Source: Sclerurus mexicanus (Eukaryota > Chordata > Aves > Passeriformes > Furnariidae). Taken from it: 64,000 bases of DNA. Below are positions 25,001-40,000 of this stretch, one piece after another (the first letter of the stretch is position 1; each line of letters begins with the position of its first letter). The stretch is taken from contig VWZF01006057.1 of assembly GCA_013396755.1 (NCBI GenBank), positions 4,673-68,672 of the forward strand, read 5' to 3'. The notes under the pieces were generated by a model, which saw only the letters and a list, made by a program, of their open reading frames with translations, did no database searches and was not told where the DNA came from. Made by a program: the position numbers and the translations under genes.

Positions 25001-28000
25001 TAAGGTGCAGAGACACACAGAATTTAATCAGTCCTTTCCAGCTCTGTTTTCGCTGAATTTGTGGTCTCTAATTATTTGTTATTCAAAATTTTCATTAGCT
25101 TGTTTTCTATGTAAATATTGTGTTAGTCTTTCAAGAGAAATTGTCTGAGTTCTCTTCTCCTTCTCAAGCCATTGACTGATGATCAGATTATGCCATAGAT
25201 ACTTCAAAGCACTGGATTAATTTGAGGCTGATACGAAGGCATTCTGGTTGAGGGTGAAAATTTTTCCATGACTTCAAGCACGGAATAAAAAAAAAAAAAA
25301 AAAAATCTCTTTAGTTTATTCCCCTGCACCTTCTCTGTTTGGCCTTGCAAAAAATCGTTTGATATCCTCCTATGTAAACATCAACACCAATATTAACTGC
25401 ACGCAAAAATTCAAAGCCAGTTATGTTTGTTAGCAGGAAAAACAAAATCCTCCACTGTATGTTTTTGACTTAATACAGTGTTTTATTTTCATGACTTCAG
25501 AGTAGACATAGGGTTCATGTTTTACATTTTTTTCTAACGTGCACCTTTTTTCAGTTAGCAAAATTTGATGCAGTGTACCAAGTAAGTTGCTGGTACTGAG
25601 TTTTCTGGATACTCAGAGAAGGATTCATCTCATCTGGCTGCAGCTATTTGAGTACCTGCTGTAAGGAAACCCTCTGATGTCCGTCTGTAGGTAGTGAAAA
25701 AGATGTCCAGAGCATCCTTCAGACTGAGGAGATGTGAAAGTCCCTCTGTGGGTTCTTCTTTTGTCTGGAGAGGGTTGTGAGTTGATTAGCTTAGACAAGA
25801 ACATTGAGCTTTAAATGGATCGAAATGTGATGGATGAAGACCTGCATCTCCAGGGATTTTTGGAAGATGGGACATAAATCCACAGAAGGGCAGGAAATAC
25901 TTACTGAGTCTGTCAGCAATTTAATGAATCCTATAGCTCAATAAAAAGCTCTGGATTGAACGGTTTAGGTTTTCAAAGATGAAGTGTAAAGTTAGGAATG
26001 TATCTACATCTCAGTTCATAAAAATTAAATCAGCACCCTGTCTGCCTTTCTACTGATAGTCAATGTGTTTTTCTTAATTATATTTTTTTCCTGGCAGCAT
26101 TGAGAAGTTCTGTGCTGAAGGGATCCCTCTTTTGGGTGTACTTGTCCAGTCTAGACATCTGAGAACAGTAGTCCACGTGCTGGATAAAATTTTACCCTTG
26201 TTTTACTCTTGCCAGTATTACCTCCTGAAGAATGAACAGTAAGCATCCTATGTTCAAAATACGCTTATTTATTTATTTTATATATTTATTTGCTTCACTT
26301 ATTGATAATTGCAGTGAAAGTTTTGAATTTACCGGGCTTCATGCTGGCTTTTGCATCCAGTGAGAATGTGATGGTGGAAGCACGTCTGGTTTCGAGTTAG
26401 TTTTTGGCATTGACTGTGGCTGAGGAAGTAGTTGTAGAAGTGTGCCCTGCTGACCTCACATACACAGTCATCAGTGATGCTGCTGCTGTGCCACAGAGGT
26501 GTTCCTCAGACAGCTGTATTTCAAGTAGCTGTGGTGTTAGATGAGTGAGAAAGGCCAGCAGGCAATATCAGTAGGTACACAGTTAAACAGTTATGTCAAG
26601 TGCTAGACTTCAGATGTCTGTCCTGGTCAGTTTGTAATGTGTTTGCTGAAGTGCTTTTGGCTTGGACTGCTTGACAGTCTTCCATACAATTTCTGGGCTA
26701 GATTTGGGTGCTGATGTACATCAGGAACTGTATTTAGTCCTGATGAGCTGCCTTCAATTACAGTCTGCCACGAAATGTTCACACTGTGCCCATTATATGG
26801 CTAAAGTGGAACAAATAAATCTGCATTATGGTTGTGAATCAAAGCCCTGTCTATGTCTGTCACCAGTGCTATTGAGCTGGCTTTAAATTCCCTAGAATCA
26901 GGTTTTCTATTTATTATGTGGTAGGAGATATTTTGGAGTTAATTTCATTTGTTGACATCCCTAGGTTTTTATCTTACATCCAACTGTTCCTTCATCTGGA
27001 TAGTGGAGTTCCTCAAGGAGTCACTCAGCAGGTTACCCATAAAGTGACACAGCACTTGACAGGAGTGAACTATGGAGAAAATGTTAAGCTTCTCAGTAGT
27101 ATGATACAGGTAAGAAGATTATTTAAAAAAAAAAGAAAAAAAAAGGGAGAAAATCTAAACCCAAGCATTTTTGACCGAGTTGGTGTTTGAGTTTGGAAAG
27201 GATACTGAATCTGGCAGTTGTGCAGCCATATGGGTGTTGTTTCCTGAAATGCTTCTGCCTAAACTTGCCTAAATCTGACAGTGCACGTGACATTGGACGT
27301 AACGTTTGCCTTCTGGACTTCTTGGAAAATGTATTTTCCAATACCAAGTCCAAACTGCCTGAAAAAGGAAATGCAATATGCGGCACTACTTTCTTGTTAG
27401 TGTTATTTGAGGAATGCAGCAGGTATATTAATGCTTGAAAGCTTGGCTTTTGGCCATTCATTCATAGCTGTGGGATGGAAAAAATGTTGCTGTGCTAGGG
27501 AACAGTAGTATTTTTTTAAGTGCAGAGGGGTCAAGAACCAAGATAGTCTAACATTAGACTGGGATAAGGGAAGCATACCTACTCTGGGAAGTCCTTTTGC
27601 AGAAACAGCAGGTGACACTTTAGGAATAGTTGCTGTATATGCCTTCAGGTCACAGGGGTCCTACTTCAGGCTTTTATGTCTGTTTTTTCTGATTGCACAA
27701 GATGCTTCACTCTCCAGGCTGTAGAATTTGCAGAAATTTGAAGGCTGGAGGTGACAAACCTGTCCTTGCTTAGGCATAGAGAGTATTTTTTTTAAGGATA
27801 GGCCCACAGCCTTATGCAAGTTAAGCAGTTCTTCAATAGGTTCCTGAGCTTTAATCAACACTGCAATCTGTTGACTGATTTGACCCTTTAATTTTGCAGA
27901 CTCACATTTTTCTAAGTGACCAGCCAAATGGAGTGGGGCCAGCTGCAGTACTGGAGTTCTGGGTCCAGGTCCTCACCAGCCAGCAGCTGTGGCACAGGGA

Positions 28001-31000
28001 CAGGGCTACACTCTGCTTGCTGGATGACTTATGTAAGGCTGCTTTTCAGTACAGTCAGGAGGACTGTGTACAAAAGCTTCTTTACCAACAGCACAAGGTA
28101 AATAGTTGTGGTATGTTGGTGTGGCTGTTCAGTCAGTGATCAGTTCGTGTGTTGCTCGCTCTGATTTTGATGTGAATGTATTTTCCTGAAGTGCAATAAG
28201 GACAGTTATAGACTCCTCCCATGGACAGGAACACCTTCTACTGGACCAGGGTGCTCCAAGCCTAGTCCAGCCTGGCCTGGCATACTTCCAGGGATGGGAC
28301 AGCCACAGATTCTCTGGGCAGCCTGGCATGATGATAGTTGGTAATGCGGTTATCTTATTTGCTTCTGAGTGGGTCAAAATTAATGAAATGTCTGATATTT
28401 TGATAATAATTATTAAAACCATATGAGTTCTATCATAGTTTGTGTTCTTTGCATTCATTCCAAATGTTCAGTGTTGTGTTTAGAACAAACACACTCTCCT
28501 GAAAATAACAGACACTGTCACTGTAATGGGATGTTTTCACTGAAAAACAAATAAAGTACAAGCAGGCATTTCGGTGTCTGGCTGAGGTAAGGCTGGAAAG
28601 TAGCAATATGAGTCAGAAAGGAACCTGGATGAAGGTAGAGTGACATACCTGTAGCTTCTGAATCACTACTGATTACAAAAAAACCCAAAATGTTTTCTGT
28701 TTCTGTGCAGAATGCTTTGGGCTATCACTGTGACAAAGGTCTGCTGTCTTCCCTTGTTAGCTGGATCGTTGCAGGCAATGTGACACCATCCTTTGTGGAG
28801 GGCAATGCCAATTCCTCTCAGGTAAGTGATGGTGTTGTGTGAACAGCCCTGGAATAAGCAGTGTACAGGTATCTCAGGGGCTTTTTTTGCCCTATTTTTG
28901 CAGATTTTTTTCTTGTTCCCTTTTTTTTTCCCCATCCCAGAGTTGTTTTTTTCTGATAAAATCCTAATTTAACCTAAGAGAATACTGTGGGTTTATTACA
29001 CTAAAGGGAACATGGACATTTTCCACAGAGCGAGTTTGTCTAATATCTGTCCAAGAATTCATGTAATAGGATTTATTAGTTGAGGGTTTTTTTCCTAATC
29101 TTCAGTTGTTATTGAACTATTAGTAAGAGAAAATGTGTAAAGCCTGACTTTTCTGTTAGATCAGTCTTTGTCTGATAAGTATTTTGAATTCTAGTGGCTT
29201 TCTCTCTGCCTAAGTGAGTTACTCATTCAAGCAGAAAGGAAAAATACCCTGCAGTAGGCCAAATGAAGATGTGTAGTGCAGGTGGAAAAGGAGAGATTTT
29301 ATTTTACTGAGTTTGGGAGACTTGTTCCCTCAACTCTCTGGGTAATTCTGTCAGTTGTCCCTGCTTTTGCCCATCTCTCCCAAGATTGTACAAAATACAA
29401 AGGTTGAGTTTGAATGTAAGGATAAAGAGAAAACTTGTTTTCTTGTTGAGATGTGGTACTGCTTTTTGCAACTTTGTAATGAGAATCTGTCAAAGACATA
29501 TTCCTCTTAAGAAAGCTTCATGATCCTACCCGTACTGTTTTGTTATCAATGTTTCTGTTATTTCTGTGTTGTCCAGGTCTGGTTTTCATGGATGGTGTTA
29601 AATATGGAGTCAATATTTGAAGAAGATTCACAGCTTCGTAGAGTTGTGGAAGGGGAGCTGGTTATTAATTCTTTAACTCCTGATCAAGCTTTGAAGGTGA
29701 GAGAACTGTTCATCCCTTTTTATTAGAGAGAAAAGTGTTCTCTTGTGTCATTTAGATTTATCTTATGTGCTTTTTGTTACCAGGATAAAAACATAAATAC
29801 CACTTTGTCTGCCTTTACAGGGAAAAATACACTCCAGGGACGTTTTCTTTTACACTTGAGTTCTTTTTCATTTAAAAGGTACCATGCAAATATTACAGAA
29901 AAGTTTAGACACTAATTTGTGCTCTTGCATGGTTCCCTGGGTCATCTGAATGCCTCATGACCTGTAGTGCATTTACTCTGTGTCACCTTATTTTTCAGGT
30001 GGGAAAATGTGTCTGTATTTCAGACAGATGACTTCTCAGATCATCTGAATTTTGCAGAAGTCTGGCCTTTTACTTTTCTCTTTTTTTTTAATTATTTTCC
30101 AAGGCTTTCAGTGCCGTTCAGGTCTCTCCCTTAACAAGACACTTAATCAGGTGTACTTTAGGCCCTGTTGCAGCATTTTCGAGGTTGTTTACCCAAATTC
30201 ATTTCAAAATTCTGGACTGAAGCAAGGGGAGACCAAAGCTGTCCAATCTCAAAGTGTGACTTTTGGCACATCCTTCATCTCATCTGTTTCAATGTGTTTT
30301 AATGAAGCCCCATGAAAATAGTTTGCCTGGGCAATGTCCAGACTGGTACATGTCTTGCATCCTTGAAGACTAGTCTGGAAAACATTTGTCCTTTGGCTTG
30401 TATGTCTTGATTGAGCTGAAAAACAAAAAGGGTATGGGTAGTCTGTGGAAAAGAATCCTGAGGGTTCCCAAGGTCTGGGACAGGGGATGAGGCAGTGCCA
30501 GGGTCTGCTCTGAAAATTGGGAACTTTGTACCTGGGGAAGAGCCTTGCGTTCCCCTGCTTCAGACACAGTCCAGGGGAGCTTGGTGTGGGACTGTTCAGT
30601 GATTTAGTGGATCTGTGGTGTTGGTGATATGAGGTGCTGCTACTCATATTTTGCTTTACCTTTGTTCTGTTTTTCCTTCTGTATTGTTTCCTCACATTGA
30701 TTTTTACTTCACATTTTAAATTTTCGCTAGAGCTGTTTGGAATGTAGTCTGCAAAGAGATAAAAGTAGCATGCTGAAAGTCTAAACCGGGAGCATCTACC
30801 TCTGTGAGGAAGGACAGTAATTAGCTATAATTAACACCAATGGCCCACATATATTGGCCTTGCATCAGAGCCGTCATGCTATTTTTTTAAGCATTGGAGG
30901 TGTAGCTCTGTTCTCCAACATAACTGTGAGCTGGGCAGCTCATCCTTTAAGACCTGTAACAGATGTGTGACTGTTCCCAAAGTTTTGTCCTCTGTAATTA

Positions 31001-34000
31001 CCAAGTGTTCATGCTGTGTTTGTTGAATTAACCTGTGACAGCCTGTTTCAGCAGAACACTTGTCTGAAAATGTTGTTTCTGCAGAAAGCCCAGGCCCAGC
31101 TGAAGCTGCCCATCGTCCCTTCCCTTCAGAGGCTCATGGTCTACCGCTGGGCTCACCAGGCCCTTGCTACCCCTGCAGATCACCCTCTCATGCCACTGAT
31201 CTGGCAGAAGTTCTTCCTCCTGTACCTTCACCGGCCGGGACCGCAGTACGGGTGAGTCTGAGCTGCTCCTGCAGACTAGCAGCCAGAGATGCTGATTTGA
31301 CACTTGCCACAAGACTTGACTGTGCTTTTGTTGTTCATTCTGCAGATTACCTGTAGATGGCTGTATTGGGAGGCGTTTTTTCCAGAGTGCAGCCCATGTG
31401 ACCTTGCTAAACGAGATGAAGCAGCGGTTGATAGAGGTGGCAGACTTCCACCACGCTGCCAGCAAAGCACTGAGGGTGGAGAGCCCTGTCGAGGGCAGTG
31501 ACAGGTCACCAGAGAAGGCGAGCTGCTCACCTGCTTACCTGACTTCACCTGAGCTGCATAAGGAGCTTGTCAGGTAAAAAAATGCCTGCAGTTCTGTCTT
31601 ATTCCATGCAACTGCTCAAGTAGCCACTACGGCACAGTCGTGGCTGTAGTAGGGGTGTTTAATTAGGGGTGTGACCTTAGATGTGCTGCAGCACTTGTTA
31701 TGTTCATAGACTCATTCAGGTTTGAAAAAGCCCTCCTGAGTCCCAGCCATTAACCCAACCCTGCCAAGGCCCACCGCTGGCCCATGTCCCCAGTTGCAGA
31801 GTTGTGGTCAAATCAGTTCCTCTGTTGGTACAAAGTGTTTTGTTTGAGAAGGGGGCTGATTTTACTACTGAATATAAAACGTTGTTGATAGAGTTGTTGC
31901 TCCCCTTAGGGGAGGAGCTTTGCTTTTCAATGAGTGGTAGCCCTGTGTTGATAGAACATTTATTGTTAAGGCATATCTGCTGCCTGCATGTGCATCACTA
32001 GCTATAAATGTAACATGCTACTAGATGTCTATACACCTGTTTGTTACAGACCAGGGCCTAAATTTCTGTCTGAGTAAGATGGTTTCATCACAAAATTTAC
32101 CAGGGATTTCAGCACATGATTCAGTTAGTGCAGTTTGCTTGGGTTAGCAAGATGAGGGTGAGCTCTGCCAAAGGTGTTCTGTGCCACCTGAAAAATGGTA
32201 AGTCTGCTTAACCAAAACCTTGGCACAAGACTGTTTTTGTCCTGGAGTAGGCTAAGGAAAGGGGTCCAATCAGTCACTGCCACTCACCTGTTGAAAACTC
32301 ACTTTTTTAAGGGCTGATAACTTCTGAGAGATACCTCATGCACATTAAAACTGAGGCTGTGCTGTTCAGAAGTCAGTAGTTCTGTAACACAGAGACTTTT
32401 GGTCTGAAAAGTCCCTCTTAAGAACTGTTTGCAGTATGACAGTGTCTGAATAGTCCCAGAAACCAGTTGAAAGGATTATTTGTAAAGAGTCCTTTGTTCA
32501 GGGGCCTTGGGTGTATGGAATCTGAGCTCCTGTTGGGTGCTCCCCTCAGCAATCAGCAGGTACTGTACAAACAAACAAGGGAAATCATAAATCCTGCTTG
32601 GTGTAACTTGATTAATATTTTCAGTCTTTCATTTCAAAGAAGTTCCCTGCTCCAAAATAAATCCAGACTTCTCTACACCCAAGTAAATCTTAGGCTCAGG
32701 AAGTTTAATGACCTGTCTAGTTTCCTAGACAGGAGGGGAATTATTGGTAGGGTTTATAAGGGCTGATTCTTTGAACTGGACAACTTCCATTTCTTCACCA
32801 GTGACACTGATCTAGGAAACAGGAGTTTGCTAGTGATATTTAATACCAGAGTGTGAAGATTTAATGGCCTTCTAGTGCTTCCTTGTCAGAAGGGCTTCAG
32901 TGGTGTGTTTATAAAATGGGTACCACTCAGTGGAATGATGCCAGCTGAAGAAATAGGTGTATTTATGTAAAAGTACAGTGTTATCAGAGGAGGAAATGAG
33001 AATAAACTAGTCATGAATGAGACTCTGAAAAGAAATTTAAAGAATGTGACACAACTCAGATGTGATCTTTAGAAGCAGGCAGTCTAGAGAACTCATGGGG
33101 TGAGAAGCCAAACTTGTTCACATGTACTTTGTTTTTGCATTTGGTCTTTTGAATGGGGTTGTGGTGAGGTTCCCTGACATAAGAGACTATTCCAGTTCTA
33201 GATCTTGTGCTCATTTGCATAGATGTTTTCCTTTTCAAAATTTGTCCTGTTACTCTTTGTTACTGCCCTTCATGTTTTTCTAAAGTAGCTTCTTTTCACT
33301 GATGGTATTTGAACTGACAGTAAACTACTTAAAAAGCACCTGAAACCTCAGTTTTCAGTCATATCACCATGCAGCATTATTTGTTGCCTTAGTTACAAAC
33401 CCCAGAACAGGGTTCACACTGATTTATATTTTCCTTTTTTTCTTTTCACTCAGGCTTTGTAACGTTTTAGTTTTGTGGTTGGAAGAAGAGAGTTTCCAGA
33501 AAGGAGACACATACATTCCCTCTTTACCAAAGCAGTATGATGTACACAGACTTGCTAAAGTCATGCAGAATCAACAGGTGACGTGCTAGTAATACTAAAA
33601 GTCTGGGATCCAAAGTCCACTTGTTAAAATGAGTCCTTGGAATCAGTGAGAGACTTGGCGTCACTAGTCTTTAACACATGTACAGCAAACTGCGTTCTTT
33701 TATATTTGAAAGAGTGCTCAGAAGTAGATTTCCTGCATATCTTAGTGAGAAGACAGTCTTTATTCTATACTGTTCTGTAATTTATGTTCTAAGATAATAT
33801 TAGAGAACTTTTGAAGTTGGAATTTTAAACAACAAAAGACTGGAAGCCAAAACCTGCTCATGTTGGTAGTCTGTAAAATGTCAGGTTCAAATATAAGTTA
33901 GTGAGTGGGAAGTATATATTATCCTGTCCATCAAGCCTAAAGAATTAGTATTGCTTAAAAATATGCAAGAGGGAAGATTTTGGAAGGGCATTTCCTTTGC

Positions 34001-37000
34001 CTTGTTTTTATTCCTTCAGTGTATGTGGCTGCTGGAAATGTAGCTTCCTTTAGCCTGATCGCAGTTAATCATGCCATGATGTTTTAGCCTGTCTTGGTCT
34101 CTATGTTCCCTTTTTAAGAACAGATTTTTAATAACCTGTACCCTTTTTCTCTTATTTGTTAGAAGTTATACCACGTGTCAGATTTCTTCTCTAAGTGTCA
34201 TGAATGCTTTTCAGTAGCTTATCCGTATATGCGATAAAAATTCTTCAGTCTAGATTTTTTTCCCCTTAATAATACATTTCTTATAGCTTAAAACTGCAGG
34301 GTCTATTTTTATGTGCTTATTTTAGTTCCCTAGCTACTAGGATGAATACACAGTGTATGGTACTGACCAGAATGGAAACAATAAATTAATTCTTTTGTGC
34401 TTCAGGATTTATGGATGGAGTATGTCAATGTGGAACTTGTACACCATGAGTTTCAGGAGGCTCTAAACCTTTGGCTGCAGGTTCAGCTTGAATCACATAC
34501 AACCTGTGTTCCTGTGGGGCAAACAGATTTCACCAGCCCGTTATCAGGTAAAGGATAAGAATATTAATAAACGAATATTAATGAAACTGCATCATAAAGG
34601 CTTTTTAGGATGTCAAAGCCCTGGTTTCTTCAGGAATTTAATGATGCCTGTGAATAAAGATGTTAATATGATTTGTTTTCTAATAGTACACTATTTTTCA
34701 TGACATTGTCTTGGTTCCTCACTAAGGTTCTCATGTGAGAGGCTGACATGGATGTTTTTGTCTTCAAGTTTGCCACATCAGAGTAGAGCTAGAGCTTCAT
34801 GGGTGAGCTCCCCAAAGATTCTTCTGCACAGAGCATGTGCTGGATAGGCTGAATTTTCACAAACCTTAGACAGAGACAGCTGCAAGCAAAGATAGAACCC
34901 ACTATAACTGAAGACAATACTGTCTCTTTTCTGGTTTTGTTGTTCCCAGTGTGTTTCCCTGGAATTTTGGCATGGTGAAAGGGTTGTTCTAGCACAGAGG
35001 GGAATAACAGCCATGGTTGGTGAGCTAGGCTATGGTGAAGTAGGGGTTTGTTGTGTGACTGATTGAAAAAGGGGAGGGAGGGAATAGAAGGAAACTGAAA
35101 TAGTTTCATAGGTGAACTGACAGTGTTTGGACAAAGAAACTGATTGGGAATCAGTAGGAGGAGGGGGCTGACCTGAGGAGAGGCGGTGCTTTGGGGAGGA
35201 ACTGGAACTGACAAGAGTGAAGGTCAGGATGAGTTGTAGGCAGAGGAAGATGAGTTTTGCTTAGGCTGGGTCTGGAAGCCTCTGTCAGATGAGGAGAATA
35301 AATGGGGTGATATCAGGAAAATTGAAAGGTAGGACTTGTTGGGGGAAACAAGAAAAGCAGTGGGGCTTTTGATCCTAATGTTTGTGTGATGGAGGAGCTG
35401 GTAATGAAAATTAGCTGTGTAAAGTAGATTTTGACAAAAATAGGAAGATTACTTGAGTGAGTTTTCTTTTTTAAAAGGGGGAATCCTGAAAAAATACTTG
35501 TCTGCTGCTAAAAATGTTTCATGCAAAAAAACTAATGCCTTTGTTGAGCTTCTCCTGAACTTTTCTTATTGACAGAACTTGCTTCTCCTTTCTTTTTGTA
35601 GCCAAAGAGAGGATCATGAATAATTTGAAGAAGTTTGATGCTCCCAAGCCTCCTCTTCCACTGCAGACAATGAAAGCTCCTGTGCCAGTTATTTCCTCTG
35701 CCAGTCTAGTAAGTCAGAAGGAGGCAGTTCAGCTCATGCGCACAGACCTGAACATCCTGCAGCAACATGCCAAGTGAGTCTCAGCTGCATTTCTTCTGCC
35801 TCTCTGGTGTGTCCAGCAGTGTCTTAGAAACATCACAGAATGGTTTGGATTGGAAGGGACCTTAAAACCCATCTCATTCCACCCTGTGCCATGGGCAGGG
35901 ACACCTTCCACTATCCCAGGTTGCTCCAAGCCCCATCCAACCTGACCTTGAACACTTCCAAGGATCCAGGGGCAGCCACAGCTTCTCTGCCCAACCTGTG
36001 CCAGGGTCTGCCCACCCTCACAGCCAAGAATATTTTCCTAAAGATGTCCTTCACAACAGCCTGATTTGTGGTGTTGGCACAAGACTGTCAGTAATTGACT
36101 TCTTATCCCATTTGTTTTCTCTTCTTTTCTATCATGTTATTATTCTACTCCTTCAACTGAGACAAGACTGCAGAAATCTAATGTCTGAGATTGCATGAGA
36201 TGGCATCTGACTTCTACATTGTCTTTTCTCATGTGGCATACTACTTGAAATAAAGCCTCTTTTTAGCCTAAACTTGTTGATGATAAGTTACTTAACCCTT
36301 TTACATCAAGTAGTAGTTGCAATATGAAACACCAGAGCCCTCAAGAGAGAAATCTGATTTCTGGTTTATGATTGACAGAGACTCTCTGTTTTTAGTATTT
36401 TTATTCAGAGTATCCAGCTGAATTATTTTCAAACACAACTGATCAATCTAAAGCTGTTCTCACCGAGTAACAATATTATGAACCAAACCTAAAAATTATT
36501 AAACCCAAGAGAGGTTGTATTGAAGCAATTCCAGCAGCAATTTTGGGTGGGTTTGTTTTGTTTTGTTCTTTTTTTTTTTTCTGACTGAATTATCCCATAG
36601 GCCAGCTCTTTTTTTTTTTTTTTAATGTCTGGTGGGAAATTGCATTTTCTACAGAGGATATTCTATTTAGTTTCCTTCAAGGTTGTCATATAAAATAATT
36701 CAAAAGAACTCACGCATACTTGAATAGTTTTGTTCTTAGCAACCTGGGTTTTTATTACTTTGAAGTGCTGTTACTTTGAAGATTTAATTTAATAACTATG
36801 TTTTCCAGAAAAGCATCGTGAGTCTTTGTACAGCACATTAAATTGAAGTCTCATCTCTTGCTTAGGAATCCTTAGCATCACTGTTTTCAATACAGATTTT
36901 GGTAATTTTATTAATAAATGCTTTTCAGAACTGCAGCTCTCTGGGAATCCCAGCATGTTGCTCTTAATAATGAAATACTGGACACGGTGCCCAAGCTGTT

Positions 37001-40000
37001 TGTCAACAGGGAAGAGCAGATCACTCTCCAGTTGGAGTGCCGGGGAACTTCCAGTAAAGGCTGTCAGGGAGCAGCTCTGCTCACCATCCAGGTCAGAGAC
37101 GTGTCATCCCTTCTTCCATGGGGCTGCTGGACACAGAGGGTGAATGGGAACTGTCCAAGTCATTACAAGAATGGTAGCAGCTGCCCATAATAGTTACCTG
37201 AAATACTTCATGTGTAGTACTCAAAAGGAGCAGATCAACAGCTGAAGAATAAGTTGTTGCATAATTTCTTTTGCTTGTAGCATCCATCCTAAACTGCTTC
37301 CCAGTGTATGGATGTGAGAATGCGCTCGCTGGTAGGAATAGGAGCATGAAAATGTTTATAGAAATACTCCCATGTTGCTTGATGAATTAATTTCTTGATC
37401 CCCTCTAAGTTTCATTCCCTGTGGATTAAAAGCCTTGCATGAAAGACATGAATTATATTAGTATGTGTGATAATTAAATAGGAACATGACTAAAGATGTG
37501 TGCTTGGGCACGATGTACTAAATCTGATCAAAGCTCTTGGATGGGGGGGAAACCATCTGTATTCAGAGTTCTCTTACTGGATTCTGCTTCATTTTTACAA
37601 ATAGGTGCAATACAGAAGAGTTTTAGCAAAACAAAATGAATTCTGAGGTGAATATATGTCCTTTTTTTGTCATTTAGTTTGAAGGGAAGCATAAAAACGA
37701 AGCAGTGAGCCAACAACTTCATGCTTTGCGTAAAGAAGTGAGACAACTGCAGGCAGAAGCCACGAAGCCACCTTCTCTGGGTGTTGTAGAAGCAGCAGTG
37801 CATGTGGAGAATTTTATAACGTAGGTTGTTCAAACACTGCTTTAGGTAGTGATGGTTTTTATTTCTTTTCCTGTATGTTAAAATGTGGAAACCTGTTTGT
37901 GTGTTTCTCGTGGGATCAACAACAGAGCTGGAATCCTGAGACCTGTGTGTTTCTGACACGGACCTCTAGAGGAGTAACTGTTATCAGGAGGTCATTCAGC
38001 CTCGATAGGCACACAGTATTGTGTTCTACTTCTGTGCCTTGTTCTGTGTATTAGAATGACCCTCCTAACCCTGCAAAAGCACACTGAGTGGTGGTGTGTT
38101 AAACTTCAGGGAGTGCCAAACTTGTGCCACAGCTGTCTCAGCCATGAGCTAAACTGTATGTTTTTAATATTTCTATAGATTTTCCCCTGTTGCAGTGCAC
38201 GACATAGGTCTTTAATAGACAGTTATGATTTGAAGTGGCTTTTCAATATGTGAAACAAAATTGTGCCGTGAAAGAGGGCTATATAATAGCATTTTTCTGC
38301 AGGGTGTGAATAAATGGGGTAGACCATTCCCCTCTTCCTCTTGGAAGACATTTAGAGTTCATTCCAGAGGTCCAGTTTTGCAACTTCATTCTTCTTAATA
38401 TTACAGATTTCTACTGGAAATCTCTTAGTTTAGCTGGCTTACTAATGAGTGCACTCATTCTACAAGTAAAAATATTTCTACATGTTCATTCTTGACCATT
38501 AATCAGGAAAATTCTGTGGATGAACTAGTTCTCAGGATTAACATCTGTGGAATTGCATGTTCTTCAGATGCTTTAATTCAGCCTCAGTGAAGATGGGGTT
38601 TGATCTCAACAAAACATGCACTTGGCAGTATCCTAGAAAAGATTGATTCTGTTTTAATTCTTTTACTGTTGAGCCTGTGAAGTAAAATGAGTTATTTTTT
38701 CTTGCAGTACAAATGTAGTTGAGATGCCCTAAGAATATGATGAACACATGATTAGAGGAGGAATAATACATTGGAACTATGCTGTGAAAATCTTTCAGTG
38801 GTCACTTTCTGACTCTGATTATGGGGACTTTAAGGTTCAGAGGTACCCATTTCAGGCATCAAAATTACTTGAGCTAAGTCTGGATATAAGAAGGCTCAGG
38901 GCGTATCAGAAATACCCATCTCAAGGGTATATATACTGGCAAGAAACCTTTCTTTATTGTCACAGGTTAGTTGTTCTCCACGCCTAAATTGAATTTGCCT
39001 TTCGAATTTAATTTTTTTTTTAGGGCCTTAATAAACATCTACAAGGTGCAGCCCATGCCTGCAATTAAGAAAGTTGGAATTAGTTTGTTTTTTACACTGG
39101 TGGAATATGTGTGTGACGAAACTCAACGCAATCCTCCCACAAGGCAGTTCTTCACATCCTGCATTGAGATTCTGGGCCAGGTGAGTTTATTTTTGGAATA
39201 AAATTTGATTTTTGGATGTCTAATGCTTATTCCAATTGCCTGCTGATGCTGGGGATCTAGCACTTTCAGAAGTTAACCGAAAATTAACTTACAAGCTTCT
39301 ATCCCATTTTTGTTTCAACTAATTGTATAACATACTCAGTCTTCAGGAGAGTTGAGGCTTGTATTTAAGCAAAATAAAAACTATTGCTCTGAGGTGCCTC
39401 CTTAGTGCTAATAAATGCACACTGTGTGAGTTAAGTGCTGGAATTCTGGGGAGATGACTACAGTTTGGATGCTTTCAGTTCATAAAATTGTGTTTCAGCA
39501 CATACTTTGCTTTTTCCTGTCACTTTCTAGTTGATGTATATAGTATTTGTATATAGTATTCAGACATCTTTCTTCCACAGCCTTGCAGTATTCTTTGTGT
39601 AGAGAGTTAGCCAGAAGTTTGCTGGTAGACAATAAAAGTGCTTTTGGTTGGTGGTAATGTTTGCTGTGGTGAACACATAACACGAGCTCTCTGAGAAAAA
39701 GCATTATCCTTGGGTCCAGATAGATATTTTCATGTCTTACATACAGTTTGTTTCTGTGTGCAGCTGTCCATAAGCACCTCTAACAGCTGAAGTGCTGAAA
39801 AGCTCTTTCATAGTTGTAGTTCTGTTACATTTTTCCTGTTATCAGGCAGGGCTGATGGAATCTGAGTTCGTTTTGTTTTGCTATCCCATCAGAAAAATGG
39901 TGTTTCTGGGTATTTTCAGAAAACATGTATAATCACGAGTGCTCTTCTAAAATATACTAGGGAAACATGTTTATTTTGCACAATGTCTTGTGGAGTAACA

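Larger units (their letters stand above)
23341..26097 (+). other. EPG5 intron 16
   Basis: Contains two CR1 tails meeting end to end, an N, and an exact 525-base duplicate. From 24627 to 26097 it is AT-rich with a 19-A run at 25287-25305 and no coding match. Confidence 0.6.

Noticed and set aside
25165..25235. C/D snoRNA-like spacing (TGATGAT then CTGA) in intron 16
   Set aside because: No terminal stem, no clear C' and D' boxes; such short boxes occur by chance.
31028..31548. Minus-strand frames opposite EPG5 exons 22-23
   Set aside because: Antisense shadows of real exons.
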